Shown one piece after another: positions 36,316 to 48,011 of a stretch of DNA of 64,000 nt. The position numbers and the translations under genes were made by a program. A model generated the notes under the pieces. It ran no database searches and was not told the DNA's origin. It saw nothing but the letters and a program-made list of their open reading frames with translations. The stretch is taken from positions 33,493 through 97,492 of the forward strand of contig NZ_JAAMQJ010000016.1 of NCBI RefSeq assembly GCF_013523125.1. Reading direction: 5' to 3'. Source of the stretch: Pseudomonas entomophila. GTDB taxonomy: Bacteria; Pseudomonadota; Gammaproteobacteria; Pseudomonadales; Pseudomonadaceae. Positions within the stretch are counted from its first letter, which is position 1. Every line of letters starts with the position of its first letter.

Positions 36316-37755
36316 TCAGCGGCGCACGGTGCGCTCGAGCGAGGAGCGCTCGCGATCGAAGGCGAGGTAGTACTTGTTGATGCTGTTGACGAAGTTGACC
36401 GGCCCCATGCCGACCTGCTCCATGGCGATGCGCTCGGTCTGGAAGAACCACTGGTTGCCATTGAGCCCACGCCGGCGCGCTTCGGCGCGCATGGCCTGGA
36501 CGCGCTCAGGACCCAGGTTGTAGGCCGCCAGGGTGAAGGCCATGCGCTCGCGCTCGTTGAGCTGTTTGCTGGAGAAGAACGTGCGCTGCAGCAACGCGAG
36601 GTAGCGCGCACTGGCCTTGACGTTGCCATCCACCGTGGCGGTGTCGCGCACCCCTACCCGTCGCGCGGCGGACGGCGTGATCTGCATCAGGCCATGGGCG
36701 CCCCCGGACCCTTGTGCGGCGGGGTTGAGGGTCGATTCCTTGAAGGCCAGGGCGGCCAGGTTCAGCCAGTCCATGTCCTGGGCGGCCGCATGCTTCTGCA
36801 ACACCGGACGTACCGTCTCCAGCCGACGGCGCTGGGCCAGTGGGTCGTGCACACGGTACTGGCGCTTGTACAGACGCTCGAACAACGCATCCCGGTTCTT
36901 GGGCGGTTGGTAGCCCTTCAGAAAGCCGTCGACCGCCGCCTGCAGGGCAGGTGCATCCTGGCGCACGTACCAGCGCATGGCGCGCGGTGGCGCCAGTTTC
37001 AGCCGTCCGTTCAGGCGCAGGCGAGGCATCACCCGTGCCCACCGCTGCGCGATGGGGCGCTCGACGATGGTCAACGGGTAGATGCCCGCCTGAACCATTT
37101 CCAGCACATCCTCCACCGCCAGGCTCGGGTCGACCCATTCGACCTTGATGGGTGCGCGCTTGCGCCTGGCAAGGTCCTGGTTGATCGCGCGCAGGACGGG
37201 ACCTGCCGCACTGCCGGTGGTCAAGGCGATGGTCTTGCCCGACAGCTGATCCAGACGTGTGAAGCTGCGCCCACCCTTGCGCCCGACCAGTTGCAAGATC
37301 ACCCCGTCGGTCACAGGCACCGTCGCGGCAAGGCCTTGGCTCAGGGTGGGATCGAGCAGTTCACCCGGCGCGGCCAGATCGCCCTCGCCGCGCTTCAGGG
37401 CAGCCAGCAGCTGCTCCTTGGCACGCGGAATGACTTTCACGTGGACGGGACGGCCTGCCGGCTGACGCGCGTTGAGGTAGTGCTCCAGTGCACGCAGCCG
37501 ATGGTACTCGACCCCCACGGGCTCGCCCTTGACCTGGCCTGAACTGTTGCGGCTCTGGTTCACCAGCACACGCAAGACCTGGCTCGTCTGCACCTGTTTC
37601 AGGTCACGCGCCTTGGTGGGCGTCGCGTGCTGAGCAGGACCACTGACTTGGGCCAGCGCAGGGAACGCCATCAGCGCCATGAGCACGGCGAACACACCGC
37701 CTCGCAGGGCAGTGGCAGGTGACTCACAGGTCCAGCGGCGCGAACTCCCGGACAT
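36316..37755 (-). CDS. MltF-like lytic transglycosylase with solute-binding domain
   Basis: 479 residues from the ATG at 37755 with an N-terminal hydrophobic export signal (AVLMALMAFPALA). Residues about 60-290 form an SBP_bac_3 domain. From about 320 there is an SLT domain with the catalytic Glu in ALAFKESTLNPAAQGSGGAHGLMQI and then AYNLGPERV. It cleaves peptidoglycan to 1,6-anhydro products. It differs from housekeeping MltF by lacking a lipobox, and may be a second, soluble paralogue. Confidence 0.88.
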   Translation of the reverse strand: MSGSSRRWTCESPATALRGGVFAVLMALMAFPALAQVSGPAQHATPTKARDLKQVQTSQVLRVLVNQSRNSSGQVKGEPVGVEYHRLRALEHYLNARQPAGRPVHVKVIPRAKEQLLAALKRGEGDLAAPGELLDPTLSQGLAATVPVTDGVILQLVGRKGGRSFTRLDQLSGKTIALTTGSAAGPVLRAINQDLARRKRAPIKVEWVDPSLAVEDVLEMVQAGIYPLTIVERPIAQRWARVMPRLRLNGRLKLAPPRAMRWYVRQDAPALQAAVDGFLKGYQPPKNRDALFERLYKRQYRVHDPLAQRRRLETVRPVLQKHAAAQDMDWLNLAALAFKESTLNPAAQGSGGAHGLMQITPSAARRVGVRDTATVDGNVKASARYLALLQRTFFSSKQLNERERMAFTLAAYNLGPERVQAMRAEARRRGLNGNQWFFQTERIAMEQVGMGPVNFVNSINKYYLAFDRERSSLERTVRR

Positions 37756-37961
37756 AAGCGACCATTGTCGTCGAATGAAGGCTAAGAGACCTCGGCAATG
37801 CCAGCAAGTTCGAGGATCTGCACCCACGGGTTCAGGTTACCCGACACGCGGTGCGTCACTGGGAAGGTGTGCGGCGGGGTCCGCAGGTTGTCGACAAGCC
37901 CCTTTGCGGCTTAGCCTAACGCGGTTCCCGCACGCATTTTTCTTCTCAAAGGCCTGGATTC

Positions 37962-38768
37962 ATGCAACTGATCGACATCGGCGTCAACCTTACCCACAGC
38001 AGCTTCGATGATCGCCACGCCGAGGTACTGGAGCGGGCGCTCGACGCGGGCGTGGTACAAATGGTCGTGACGGGGACGAGCCTTCCGGTCAGCGAACAGT
38101 CGCTGGCCTTGTGCGAACGCTGGGACGAGACCGGCCAACGGCTGTTCGCCACGGCAGGGGTCCACCCCCATGAGGCCAGCGAGTGGACGGTCGACAGCGA
38201 GCGTCGACTGCGGGCACTGCTGCAGCACGACAGGGTCAAGGCGGTCGGTGAATGCGGCCTGGACTTCAACCGCGACTTTTCACCGCGGCCACAGCAGGAG
38301 AAAGCCTTCGAAGCCCAACTGGCCTTGGCAGTGGCGCTGGGCTTGCCGGTTTTCCTGCATGAACGCGATGCCAGCGCACGGATGCTGGCGATCCTGAAGG
38401 CCTATCGCGACCACCTGCCGGCCGCCGTGGTGCATTGCTTCACCGGAGAGCGGCAGGCGCTGTTCGCCTACCTGGACCTGGACCTGCACATCGGCCTCAC
38501 TGGGTGGATCTGCGACGAGCGCCGTGGCACGCACCTGCACCCGTTGGTCGGCAGTATTCCCCAGGATCGGTTAATGCTGGAAAGCGATGCGCCTTACCTG
38601 CTGCCACGCAGCCTGCGCCCCAAGCCCAAGCATGGACGCAACGAGCCGGCCTTTCTCCCGGAGGTGCTCAATGAAGTGGCGCGTCACCGAGGTGAATCCC
38701 CTGCCCGACTGGCCCAACGGAGCACCGCGTGTGCCCGCGCCTTCTTTGGGCTGCCGGCTATCGATTGA
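37962..38768 (+). CDS. tatD: 3'-5' nuclease / Mg-dependent DNase TatD
   Basis: 268 residues. It aligns from the start with E. coli Tat[24 protein letters not shown]-type motif ([11 protein letters not shown]), [28 protein letters not shown] and [10 protein letters not shown]. Metal ligands are the His pair, the Glu and the late Asp. It acts on single-stranded DNA and RNA, with roles in DNA repair. The TatD-proper start DIGVNL, lacking the HxH of YcfH/YjjV, supports the assignment. Confidence 0.95.
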   Translation: MQLIDIGVNLTHSSFDDRHAEVLERALDAGVVQMVVTGTSLPVSEQSLALCERWDETGQRLFATAGVHPHEASEWTVDSERRLRALLQHDRVKAVGECGLDFNRDFSPRPQQEKAFEAQLALAVALGLPVFLHERDASARMLAILKAYRDHLPAAVVHCFTGERQALFAYLDLDLHIGLTGWICDERRGTHLHPLVGSIPQDRLMLESDAPYLLPRSLRPKPKHGRNEPAFLPEVLNEVARHRGESPARLAQRSTACARAFFGLPAID

Positions 38769-38854
38769 TTCAGGTCAACGCCCAGGGCGCAGGGCTTGGG
38801 CAAGATGATGGCACCTTGCCCATACTCTTGTCGTCACTTCAGAGACCCCCTGCC

Positions 38855-40333
38855 ATGCGTGTCCGGCTCGACAACCTTTCCTTGAAATACAAATTCTGGG
38901 CCGTCAACGCGGTGGCGTTCTTTACCACGCTGCTGCTGGTGCTGTTCGCGCTCCATACCGAGCAGCAAGGCCGTATCGATTCGCTGCGTCAGGCGCTGCA
39001 TGCCCAGGCCGAGCTGGCGAGCCAATGGCCCCGTGGTCAGCCACTGCCCGAGCAGCACGGTCGGGTCGTCTGGACGACAGGCGAAACCCCGACGCTGGCC
39101 GGGCGCACACTGGCGTTGCCCACTGCCGCACAAGGCTGGGTCACGCTGCCCAGCGCCTGGGTACTGGGCAACCACCCGCACGTCGGCGCCTATGTGACGT
39201 GTCAGGACGAACGCTGTCAAGCCTGGCTGGCCGACGTACCGAGCCTGCGTCAGTTGCTGATGGCGCGCGCCGGGCAGTATGCGCTGTGTGTCACCCTGCT
39301 GATGCTGGTCATGCTCGCCGCTTCGCAACTGCTGATCCGCTTCCTGCTCGGGCGACTCGACACGCTCAAGGCCGTCATGCTGCAGGCCCAGCACACGGGC
39401 GATTTGAGCGCACGCGTGCCGGTGGCGGGCGGTGACGAGATCGGGCAGATGGCTGCGGCCTTCAATGCCATGCAGGCGAGCTATCACCAGGTGGTCGGCA
39501 CCGTCGCGCACACCGCACGCGAACTGGACGCCAACGCCAGGCGGCTCGCGGACAGCATGGTGGAGGTGCGTCGGGGCATGTTGGGGCAACAGGGCGAAAC
39601 CGACCAGGCAGCCACTGCCATCAATCAGATGTCCGCGACCGTGCATCACATTGCCGAGCATGCCGGGGCCACCCGCGATCTGTCGCAGTCCACCGATACC
39701 CTGGCAGTCAACGGCAAGGCCGTGGTGGACAGTGTGCAGGATGCGATCGCCGGCTTGTCCAGCGGTGTGCAGCAGACCGCCGAGACGATTCGACGACTGG
39801 CCGATGACAGCCAGACGATCAACGGTGTGGTCAGCGTCATCCACAGCATCGCCGAACAGACCAACCTACTGGCGCTCAATGCTGCCATCGAGGCCGCACG
39901 CGCAGGCGACCTGGGGCGTGGGTTCGCCGTGGTGGCCGACGAAGTGCGCCACCTGGCCAAACGTGTGCAAGCCTCGACCGACCAGATCACCGGCATGGTG
40001 TTCACCCTGCAGGCAGGCACACGCGATGCGGTGGAATTCATGCAGGAAAGCTCGCTCAAGGCGGACGACTGCGTGCGTCAGGCGCAGGACGCCAGTTCGG
40101 CCCTCGCCCAGATCGCCGGGGCCGTGGCCCAGATGCGCGAGAACACCACGCAGATCGCGGTGGCCGCCGCGCAGCAGAGCCAGGCCGCAGAAGAGATGAA
40201 CCGTGCGGTGGTCAGTATCCGTGACGTGACCGAAGACACGACGCGCCAGGCCACCACCTCGACCACCGACAGCGTGGCGCTGGCCGACCTGGCCGGCACG
40301 CTGCACCAGGCCATCGGCCGACTCACCCTATAA
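38855..40333 (+). CDS. Methyl-accepting chemotaxis protein
   Basis: 492 residues from the ATG at 38855; a 42-codon longer frame overlaps tatD and is unlikely. TM1 at 14-33, a small periplasmic domain (about 34-140, with the Cys pair C116 and C121 that could bond), TM2 at 142-164, HAMP at 165-218. The cytoplasmic signalling domain has the conserved tip [20 protein letters not shown]. The ligand domain of about 105 residues is smaller than most, and its ligand is unknown. There is no C-terminal CheR pentapeptide. Confidence 0.93.
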   Translation: MRVRLDNLSLKYKFWAVNAVAFFTTLLLVLFALHTEQQGRIDSLRQALHAQAELASQWPRGQPLPEQHGRVVWTTGETPTLAGRTLALPTAAQGWVTLPSAWVLGNHPHVGAYVTCQDERCQAWLADVPSLRQLLMARAGQYALCVTLLMLVMLAASQLLIRFLLGRLDTLKAVMLQAQHTGDLSARVPVAGGDEIGQMAAAFNAMQASYHQVVGTVAHTARELDANARRLADSMVEVRRGMLGQQGETDQAATAINQMSATVHHIAEHAGATRDLSQSTDTLAVNGKAVVDSVQDAIAGLSSGVQQTAETIRRLADDSQTINGVVSVIHSIAEQTNLLALNAAIEAARAGDLGRGFAVVADEVRHLAKRVQASTDQITGMVFTLQAGTRDAVEFMQESSLKADDCVRQAQDASSALAQIAGAVAQMRENTTQIAVAAAQQSQAAEEMNRAVVSIRDVTEDTTRQATTSTTDSVALADLAGTLHQAIGRLTL

Positions 40334-40408
40334 CGGCCATAGCCACGCTCGATTGGCCTGACTCAAGGCACCGCACTAGGCTGAACAGGTAACCTTGAGG
40401 AGATGCCC

Positions 40409-40618
40409 ATGACCAAACGACTGCTCGAACTTGCCGGCTGGCACGCACGCCTGGATTCACGACCTGAGGCAGTCAGCCCTGCCCCCCACCAGATCGCCGT
40501 GCCCCTGTTCGTGATCGGTGCGCTGCTAGCCCTCAGCGGCCTATTGGGAATGGACGCCTCGCAAGGGGCACTGGGCGCGATCACTCTGGGCGCTGGCTGG
40601 GCCCTGCAGCGCCGCTGA
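40409..40618 (+). CDS. Small single-helix membrane protein
   Basis: 69 residues. GAGGAG at 40396-40401 sits six or seven bases before the ATG at 40409, so I prefer this to the ATG at 40403. Amphipathic start (MTKRLLELAGWHARLD), then hydrophobic segments at about 30-48 and 50-64. It is unrecognised, but the good ribosome binding site and genome-typical codons support it. Confidence 0.65.
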   Translation: MTKRLLELAGWHARLDSRPEAVSPAPHQIAVPLFVIGALLALSGLLGMDASQGALGAITLGAGWALQRR

Positions 40619-40690
40619 GCACTCATCTGACCGAGGCGCTCATCCGTAGCGTGCCGATAGCTGCCTAGCCAGGGTAACCGCTGGCTGCGC

Positions 40691-41458
40691 TCAACGCTTT
40701 TTCAGGGCCTTGCCCAAGCGCATCAGTGTCTTATCCGCGCGCCGTTGCGCCGCTTCCAGCTCCTGCTGCCAATCTGCCTTGAGCATCGTCAGGTCAGCCT
40801 GCTGGTCTGCCTGGAGCAACCACTGCACGCGATCGTGCCACTCCCCCAGATCCTGCTGTCCCTGCTTGAGCAGACGGCGCAGTGCGTTGCCTGCATGGTC
40901 GAGTTGCGGGTAGGCCTCTTCGGCGTAGCGTACCCGCTTGATCAACAAGCGCACGCGGTGCCGATCATGGGCAGGATCCTGCACGGCGTTCTCGAGCTTG
41001 CGCCATTGCTTGCGCAGACGCTCATCCACCCGTCGATGCAGGCCACTGACCACGCCTTCACGGTCTGCGGCACGCAGGAAACCTGGAAAGGCATCCAGAA
41101 TCGCCAGCGTGCGCGTCAACGGCGCGCTGTCGGCGACGCTGGCGAATGTCCGCGCCCTGCCCTCCAGGCGGCGCTGCCCGGCGGCCAGATGCCCTCGTTC
41201 GATGAGTTCTGCGCCCATCACTTCGCGGTCACGCAGCGGCGTCGTCAACGTCCCCAGCGCCTTGGCAGCGTCTTCCAACTCCTGCACACCTGGCAAGCCA
41301 CGCAAGGGACGCAACAGGCTGCGCAGGCGACGCACGCTGGTGCGCAGGTCGTGCAGGGCTTCGCTGTCGGTATCGGCGCGCAGACGCTGCCGGCAGGCGT
41401 GCAGGCGCACGTGCACGGCAAGCACACGGGCCACTACATGATCGAGCATCGCAGACAT
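40691..41458 (-). CDS. CHAD-domain protein
   Basis: 255 residues from the ATG at 41458 (GGAG upstream). CHAD domains are helical bundles rich in conserved His and basic residues that bind polyphosphate. Here the first motif is ALHDLRTSVRRLRSLLRPLRG and the second HRVRLLIKRVRYAEEAY. No CYTH partner domain is attached. It follows a small lipoprotein gene by 17 bases and is probably cotranscribed. Confidence 0.9.
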   Translation of the reverse strand: MSAMLDHVVARVLAVHVRLHACRQRLRADTDSEALHDLRTSVRRLRSLLRPLRGLPGVQELEDAAKALGTLTTPLRDREVMGAELIERGHLAAGQRRLEGRARTFASVADSAPLTRTLAILDAFPGFLRAADREGVVSGLHRRVDERLRKQWRKLENAVQDPAHDRHRVRLLIKRVRYAEEAYPQLDHAGNALRRLLKQGQQDLGEWHDRVQWLLQADQQADLTMLKADWQQELEAAQRRADKTLMRLGKALKKR

Positions 41459-41475
41459 GGCATTCTCTCCTGGGC

Positions 41476-41754
41476 TCAACGCCCTGCACGGGACTCACGG
41501 ATGTAGAAACGCGCCTTCTCGGCCTTGCGCGAACAACCGCGGAAGGCTTCGAACTGTTGCTGGGTCTTGGCCCCGGTCAACAGCGACAGCGCCTTGGAGT
41601 AGCTGACCGTGCCCGCCAGCCCTTCGGCCTTGGCGATGTCGAGCTCTTTCCAAGCCGCATCCAATTGGGTGGCGCAACTGTCACGGTATGCCGTCTTGCC
41701 GGCACATCCGGTCAGTGCCAAGGCCAGCAGCGGCAAGCAGATCCAGGCTTTCAT
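41476..41754 (-). CDS. Small lipoprotein
   Basis: 92 residues from the ATG at 41754 (GAGGA upstream). Lipobox LALTGC at about residues 14-19, then a charged domain with CATQLDAAWKELDIAKAEGLAGTVSYSKALSLLTGAKTQQQFEAF and a Cys near the end (FRGCSRKAEKAR). The two mature cysteines could pair. It is likely held at the outer membrane, and its function is unknown. It is the first gene of a unit with the CHAD protein. Confidence 0.8.
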   Translation of the reverse strand: MKAWICLPLLALALTGCAGKTAYRDSCATQLDAAWKELDIAKAEGLAGTVSYSKALSLLTGAKTQQQFEAFRGCSRKAEKARFYIRESRAGR

Positions 41755-41900
41755 GGGTGGGTCCTCGGGTGTCTGGGGTGGATGGCTGTTCGACGGCCAC
41801 AGGCCGGGAAAGTGCCTTTTCACAGGCTGAGACACATCGGGATTGAAGCGCCTCGACCGGCGGTGCATTGTGCATAAAAACACCAGGGTGGGGAGCGGAC

Positions 41901-42932
41901 ATGGGCAAACGTGTAGCACTGGTATTGGGGTCTGGCGGTGCCCGGGGGTATGCCCATATAGGCGTCATCGAAGAACTCGAACGACGCGGCTATGAGATCG
42001 CCTGCATCGCCGGGTGCTCGATGGGGGCCGTCGTCGGCGGTATCTATGCAGCGGGCAAGCTCGATGTCTACAGGCAGTGGATCGAAAGCCTGGACTACCT
42101 GGACGTGCTGCGCCTGGTGGACGTGAGCTTTCGTCTCGGCGCGATCCGCGGCGACAAGGTGTTCGGCCAGATTCGCAAGATCGTCGGCGAGCTCGACATC
42201 GAACAGTTGCGCATCCCCTACACCGCCGTGGCCACCGACCTGACCCATCAACAGGAAGTCTGGTTCCAGGAAGGCTGCCTGCACCAGGCCATGCGCGCTT
42301 CAGCCGCGATCCCCAGCCTGTTCACACCCGTCGTGCAGGGCAACCGCGTACTGGTCGATGGCGGTATCCTCAACCCTTTGCCCATCGTGCCGGTGGTATC
42401 GAGCCATTGCGACCTGATCGTGGCTGTCAATCTGAACGCGACCCACCCCACGTCCTATCAACTGCCGGTCATCGAACGACCGGCGGCTTTCAGGCAACGC
42501 TTCGACAGCCTGGTCACGTCGCTGGGCGCGCGTCTGCCCTTCCGGCGCAAACCGGCCGAGCAGTTGATCCAGATCGAGCGCGAGATCATCGCCGAAGGCC
42601 TGGCAGCGACCAACCCCTGGCTGGCCGAAGGTCGGGTCGCCACACGGACGTCGAGCGGCGACGACCGAGGCGCGCCCAAGTCGGCCACTGGGTCGTTCGT
42701 CGTCGATGCCGTGGGGCCGGCTTCCCTGCTGGACTTGATCAACCAGAGCTTCGAGGTCATGCAAACGTCGCTGGCGCAGTACAAGATGGCCGGCTATCCG
42801 CCTGACGTGGTGATCGACGTGCCCCGGCGTGTCTGTCGCTTCTTCGAGTTCTACAAGGCACCGGAGCTGATCGCCCTCGGCCGGCAGATCGCCCGTGACA
42901 GCCTGGATGCCCATGAACGTCCCCAGCACTGA
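41901..42932 (+). CDS. Patatin-like phospholipase (RssA-type)
   Basis: 343 residues from the ATG at 41901 (GGGAG upstream). Oxyanion loop GSGGARG (10-16), nucleophile Ser40 in GCSMG, and Asp153 in VDGG. No export signal; cytosolic. The family resembles E. coli RssA/YjjU and includes phospholipase A-type enzymes. It diverges from the lipoprotein-CHAD unit, with about 145 bases between. Confidence 0.9.
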   Translation: MGKRVALVLGSGGARGYAHIGVIEELERRGYEIACIAGCSMGAVVGGIYAAGKLDVYRQWIESLDYLDVLRLVDVSFRLGAIRGDKVFGQIRKIVGELDIEQLRIPYTAVATDLTHQQEVWFQEGCLHQAMRASAAIPSLFTPVVQGNRVLVDGGILNPLPIVPVVSSHCDLIVAVNLNATHPTSYQLPVIERPAAFRQRFDSLVTSLGARLPFRRKPAEQLIQIEREIIAEGLAATNPWLAEGRVATRTSSGDDRGAPKSATGSFVVDAVGPASLLDLINQSFEVMQTSLAQYKMAGYPPDVVIDVPRRVCRFFEFYKAPELIALGRQIARDSLDAHERPQH

Positions 42933-42942
42933 CGGCAGAAAC

Positions 42943-42970
42943 GACTCAGGCCGCATGAGCGGCCTGAGTC
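42943..42970. terminator. Perfect hairpin between convergent patatin and ppiD
   Basis: GACTCAGGCCGC, ATGA, GCGGCCTGAGTC, a 12-bp perfect stem in the 53-base gap. No clear T-run, so termination may depend on both strands' context. Confidence 0.6.
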
Positions 42971-42985
42971 AGTCACAACGCGGTT

Positions 42986-44857
42986 TCAATAACGCTTGAT
43001 ATCCGCCTTGGCTTCCAGCTGCTTGAGGTAGGCCGCGAAGTCCTGCTCACCGGCACGCGAAGCCAGGATACGACGCATCTGCGTCTTCTCGGCCTCGGTC
43101 GGTGCAGCGCCTTCGTTGACACCCTTGAGCTGCAACACGGCCAGGCGACCGTCGTTGAGCACGACACTGCCGAAGACCGCCTTCGCCTTGTCCTGTGGCT
43201 TGGCCAGACGGAAGACCGCCTGCAGCTCGACAGGGTCGATGCCTTCCTGGTTACGCGTGACCGCTTCACGCACGCTCCAGGTCTGCCCTTCGAGCGGCGC
43301 GTCGGCCTTGATCGAACCGTCGCGCAACCCTTTGACCAGGGCATCGGCCTTGCTCTTGAGGTCGGCGATCGCCTGCTCCTTGGCCAGGCGGTCGCGAATG
43401 TTGCCAGCGACTTGCTCCAGCGGCAGTTGCTCCGGCTTGCGGTGCTCCTTGACCCGCAGCACCAGGACCGTTTCCGGGTCCAGCTCGATGGCGTTGCTGT
43501 TGCTGCCTTCCTGCAACACTTCTTCGCTGAAGGCCGCTTGCACCACTTGACGGTTCGCCGTGATGCCGTCGCCGCCTTCGCGACCGAACGGCGCGGACGT
43601 CTGGACTTTCAGGCCCAGGTCCTGGGCAGGCTGGCCCAGGTCGGACGACTCGAACGCCGAGTCTTCCAACTGCTTGGTCGCTTCGACGAAACGCTGCTCG
43701 ACCTGCTGGGACTTCAAGTCACGGGTCAGCTTGTCACGCAGGCTGGCGAAGGTCGGCACGTCCGGCGCCTCGACACCCAGCAGCTTGATCAGGTGGTAGC
43801 CGAAGCTGGTGCGCACAGGCGCCGAGACCTGGTTGTCGGACAGCTTGTACAGCGCATCCTCGAAGGCAGGATCGTAGACGCCCGGACCGGCCAGACCCAG
43901 GTCGCCCCCATTGTTGGCCGAGCCCGGATCCTGAGAGTACTCCTTGGCCAGGGCGGCGAAGTCCTCGCCCTTGTTCAAGCGTTCGGCGATCTCTTCGGCG
44001 CGCGCCTTGGCCTGTTCGTCGCTGACCTTGTCGTTGACTTCGATCAGGATGTGGGCGGCGTGGCGCTGTTCGGCCAGGTTGGCGACTTCTTTCTCGTACG
44101 CGGCCTTGAGCTGGTCTTCGTCGACCTTGACCTGGTCGAAGTAGGCCGACTTCTTCAGCTCGATGTAGTCGATCACCACCTGGTCGGGCGTCATGAACTC
44201 CTTGGCGTGCTGATCGTAGTGGGCCTTGATCTGCTCGTCCGATACCTGCACGGCAGCAGGATCGGCCTTGAAGGTCACGGAGGCGAAATCGCGCGTCTGG
44301 TTCTCCAGGCGTGCGAACGCGTCCACCTGCGGTGCAGTCGCGAAACTGGTGGCGACGAACCCACCGCGCAGCTGACCGATCAGCAGCTCTTCGGCCAGCA
44401 TCTGGCGGAACTGCATGCGCGTGTAGCCCAGACGGCGGACGAACTGGTCGAACAGCTCCGCACTAAAGACACCGTTGGCCTGGAATTCGGGCATTTGCAG
44501 GATGACCTGATCGAGCGCTGCGTCGGTGAAGGAGAACCCGGCGTCGCGTGCGCCTTGCAGCAGCAGCGTGCGTTCGATCAGCCCCTTGAGGGAGGCTTCA
44601 CGGAGCAGCTTTTCGTCCAGCAGAGCCGGATCGAAGTCCTTGCCCATGCGTTGCATCAGCTGCCGACGCTGGATGTCGGCTGCCTGGCTGAGTGCGTTCT
44701 GGCTGATGGTGTCGCCATTTACCTTGGCAGCATCCTGGCTGTGGTTGGTGGCCTGGAAGATGGCATCGAACCCGGTCAGTGCCATCAGCACCACGATGAG
44801 ACCGATGATGGCCTTGGCAATCCAACCTTGTGAATTGTCCCTGATATTCTGCAGCAT
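42986..44857 (-). CDS. ppiD: Periplasmic folding chaperone PpiD
   Basis: 623 residues. N-terminal anchor helix (WIAKAIIGLIVVLMALTGFDAIF), a SurA-like helical region, then one parvulin domain (about 265-365, with RHAAHILIEV, DPGSANNGGDLGLAGPG and FGYHLIKLL) and a long C-terminal part. It assists proteins leaving the Sec translocon. Gene order with hupB and lon is the classical one. Confidence 0.96.
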   Translation of the reverse strand: MLQNIRDNSQGWIAKAIIGLIVVLMALTGFDAIFQATNHSQDAAKVNGDTISQNALSQAADIQRRQLMQRMGKDFDPALLDEKLLREASLKGLIERTLLLQGARDAGFSFTDAALDQVILQMPEFQANGVFSAELFDQFVRRLGYTRMQFRQMLAEELLIGQLRGGFVATSFATAPQVDAFARLENQTRDFASVTFKADPAAVQVSDEQIKAHYDQHAKEFMTPDQVVIDYIELKKSAYFDQVKVDEDQLKAAYEKEVANLAEQRHAAHILIEVNDKVSDEQAKARAEEIAERLNKGEDFAALAKEYSQDPGSANNGGDLGLAGPGVYDPAFEDALYKLSDNQVSAPVRTSFGYHLIKLLGVEAPDVPTFASLRDKLTRDLKSQQVEQRFVEATKQLEDSAFESSDLGQPAQDLGLKVQTSAPFGREGGDGITANRQVVQAAFSEEVLQEGSNSNAIELDPETVLVLRVKEHRKPEQLPLEQVAGNIRDRLAKEQAIADLKSKADALVKGLRDGSIKADAPLEGQTWSVREAVTRNQEGIDPVELQAVFRLAKPQDKAKAVFGSVVLNDGRLAVLQLKGVNEGAAPTEAEKTQMRRILASRAGEQDFAAYLKQLEAKADIKRY

Positions 44858-44920
44858 GCGTCCCCCAAAACGGCCGTTCCACTGCGTTGACGACCGTGGA
44901 GTGAAGGTAAAGTCCTGATA

Positions 44921-44949
44921 GAAGAAAGGCGCATCCGAAGATGCGCCTT
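44921..44949 (-). terminator. Intrinsic terminator of hupB
   Basis: On the minus strand AAGGCGCATC, TTCG, GATGCGCCTT followed by TCTTCT. The UUCG tetraloop adds stability. A further hairpin GGGCCTGATCGGGTCAGGCCC (45000-45020) lies between it and the hupB stop. Confidence 0.8.
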
Positions 44950-45035
44950 CTCGAAGCGTGCGCGCTACCCGGCATCATGCTCCGAGTGGCATCGCGACAG
45001 GGCCTGATCGGGTCAGGCCCCTTGAGCGGCGTGGC

Positions 45036-45308
45036 TCAGTTGACGGCGTCTTTCAGACCCTTGCCCGCCTTGAAGCCTGGCACCTTGGCAGCGGAGATCT
45101 TGATCGCCTTGCCGGTCTGCGGGTTACGGCCGGTACGCTCTGCACGCTCCTTGACGGAGAAGGTGCCGAAGCCCACCAGGACGACGTCGTCGCCTTGTTT
45201 CAGGGCACCGGTGACCGAGTCAATGACCGCGTCCAATGCGCGACCGGCGACGGCTTTCGGAATATCAGCGGAGGCGGCGATAGCGTCAATCAGTTCCGAC
45301 TTATTCAC
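45036..45308 (-). CDS. hupB: DNA-binding protein HU-beta
   Basis: 90 residues from a GTG start preceded by AGGGGA. The whole HU fold is present: [32 protein letters not shown] (the DNA-intercalating beta arm) and [21 protein letters not shown]. It is a nucleoid architectural protein. It lies between lon and ppiD, as in other gammaproteobacteria. Confidence 0.97.
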   Translation of the reverse strand: MNKSELIDAIAASADIPKAVAGRALDAVIDSVTGALKQGDDVVLVGFGTFSVKERAERTGRNPQTGKAIKISAAKVPGFKAGKGLKDAVN

Positions 45309-45377
45309 TCTAAATCCCCTTTATCTCTCTAATGAGTATGTTTCTAAGTATGTAAAGAAAGCATGGAATACACGGAC

Positions 45378-45450
45378 GCCGGATGACCCTGGAACACTGA
45401 AATGTCACTTCTTCGACCTGGGCGGTTCGCCACAGGGAAGGTCATCCGGC
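45378..45450. repeat. Inverted repeat downstream of lon
   Basis: GCCGGATGACC at 45378-45388 and its perfect complement GGTCATCCGGC at 45440-45450, with 51 bases between. It sits just past the lon stop and upstream of hupB, so it may end the lon mRNA or form part of the hupB leader. Confidence 0.6.
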
Positions 45451-45461
45451 TCGAAGCTTTA

Positions 45462-47858
<2,397 letters not shown>

Positions 47859-47917
47859 GAGTGCGCCTCTACAGCGGCCTTGCGGCCGGAATCCGGTGGA
47901 AATGATGCTTGGGGCTA

Positions 47918-47946
47918 ATGTGGGGGTAGCCCTGCAAAATTACAAG
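47918..47946 (-). promoter_or_regulatory. Candidate sigma-32 (heat-shock) promoter of lon
   Basis: On the minus strand CTTGTAA, then 14 bases, then CCCCACAT. This is close to the CTTGAAA / CCCCATNT consensus with permitted spacing, about 60 bases before the lon start. Heat-shock control of lon is established in enterobacteria and likely here. Confidence 0.55.
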
Positions 47947-47967
47947 CGTTCTGGTCAGGAAATGCAG

Positions 47968-47995
47968 AAAGGGGCCCGAAGGCCCCTTTTTTATC
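47968..47995. terminator. Intrinsic terminator after clpX
   Basis: AAAGGGGCC, CGAA, GGCCCCTTTTTT. It lies 17 bases past the clpX stop, with T/A-runs on both sides, and separates the clpX transcript from lon. Confidence 0.88.
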
Positions 47996-48011
47996 ACTGC
48001 ATGCAACGAAC

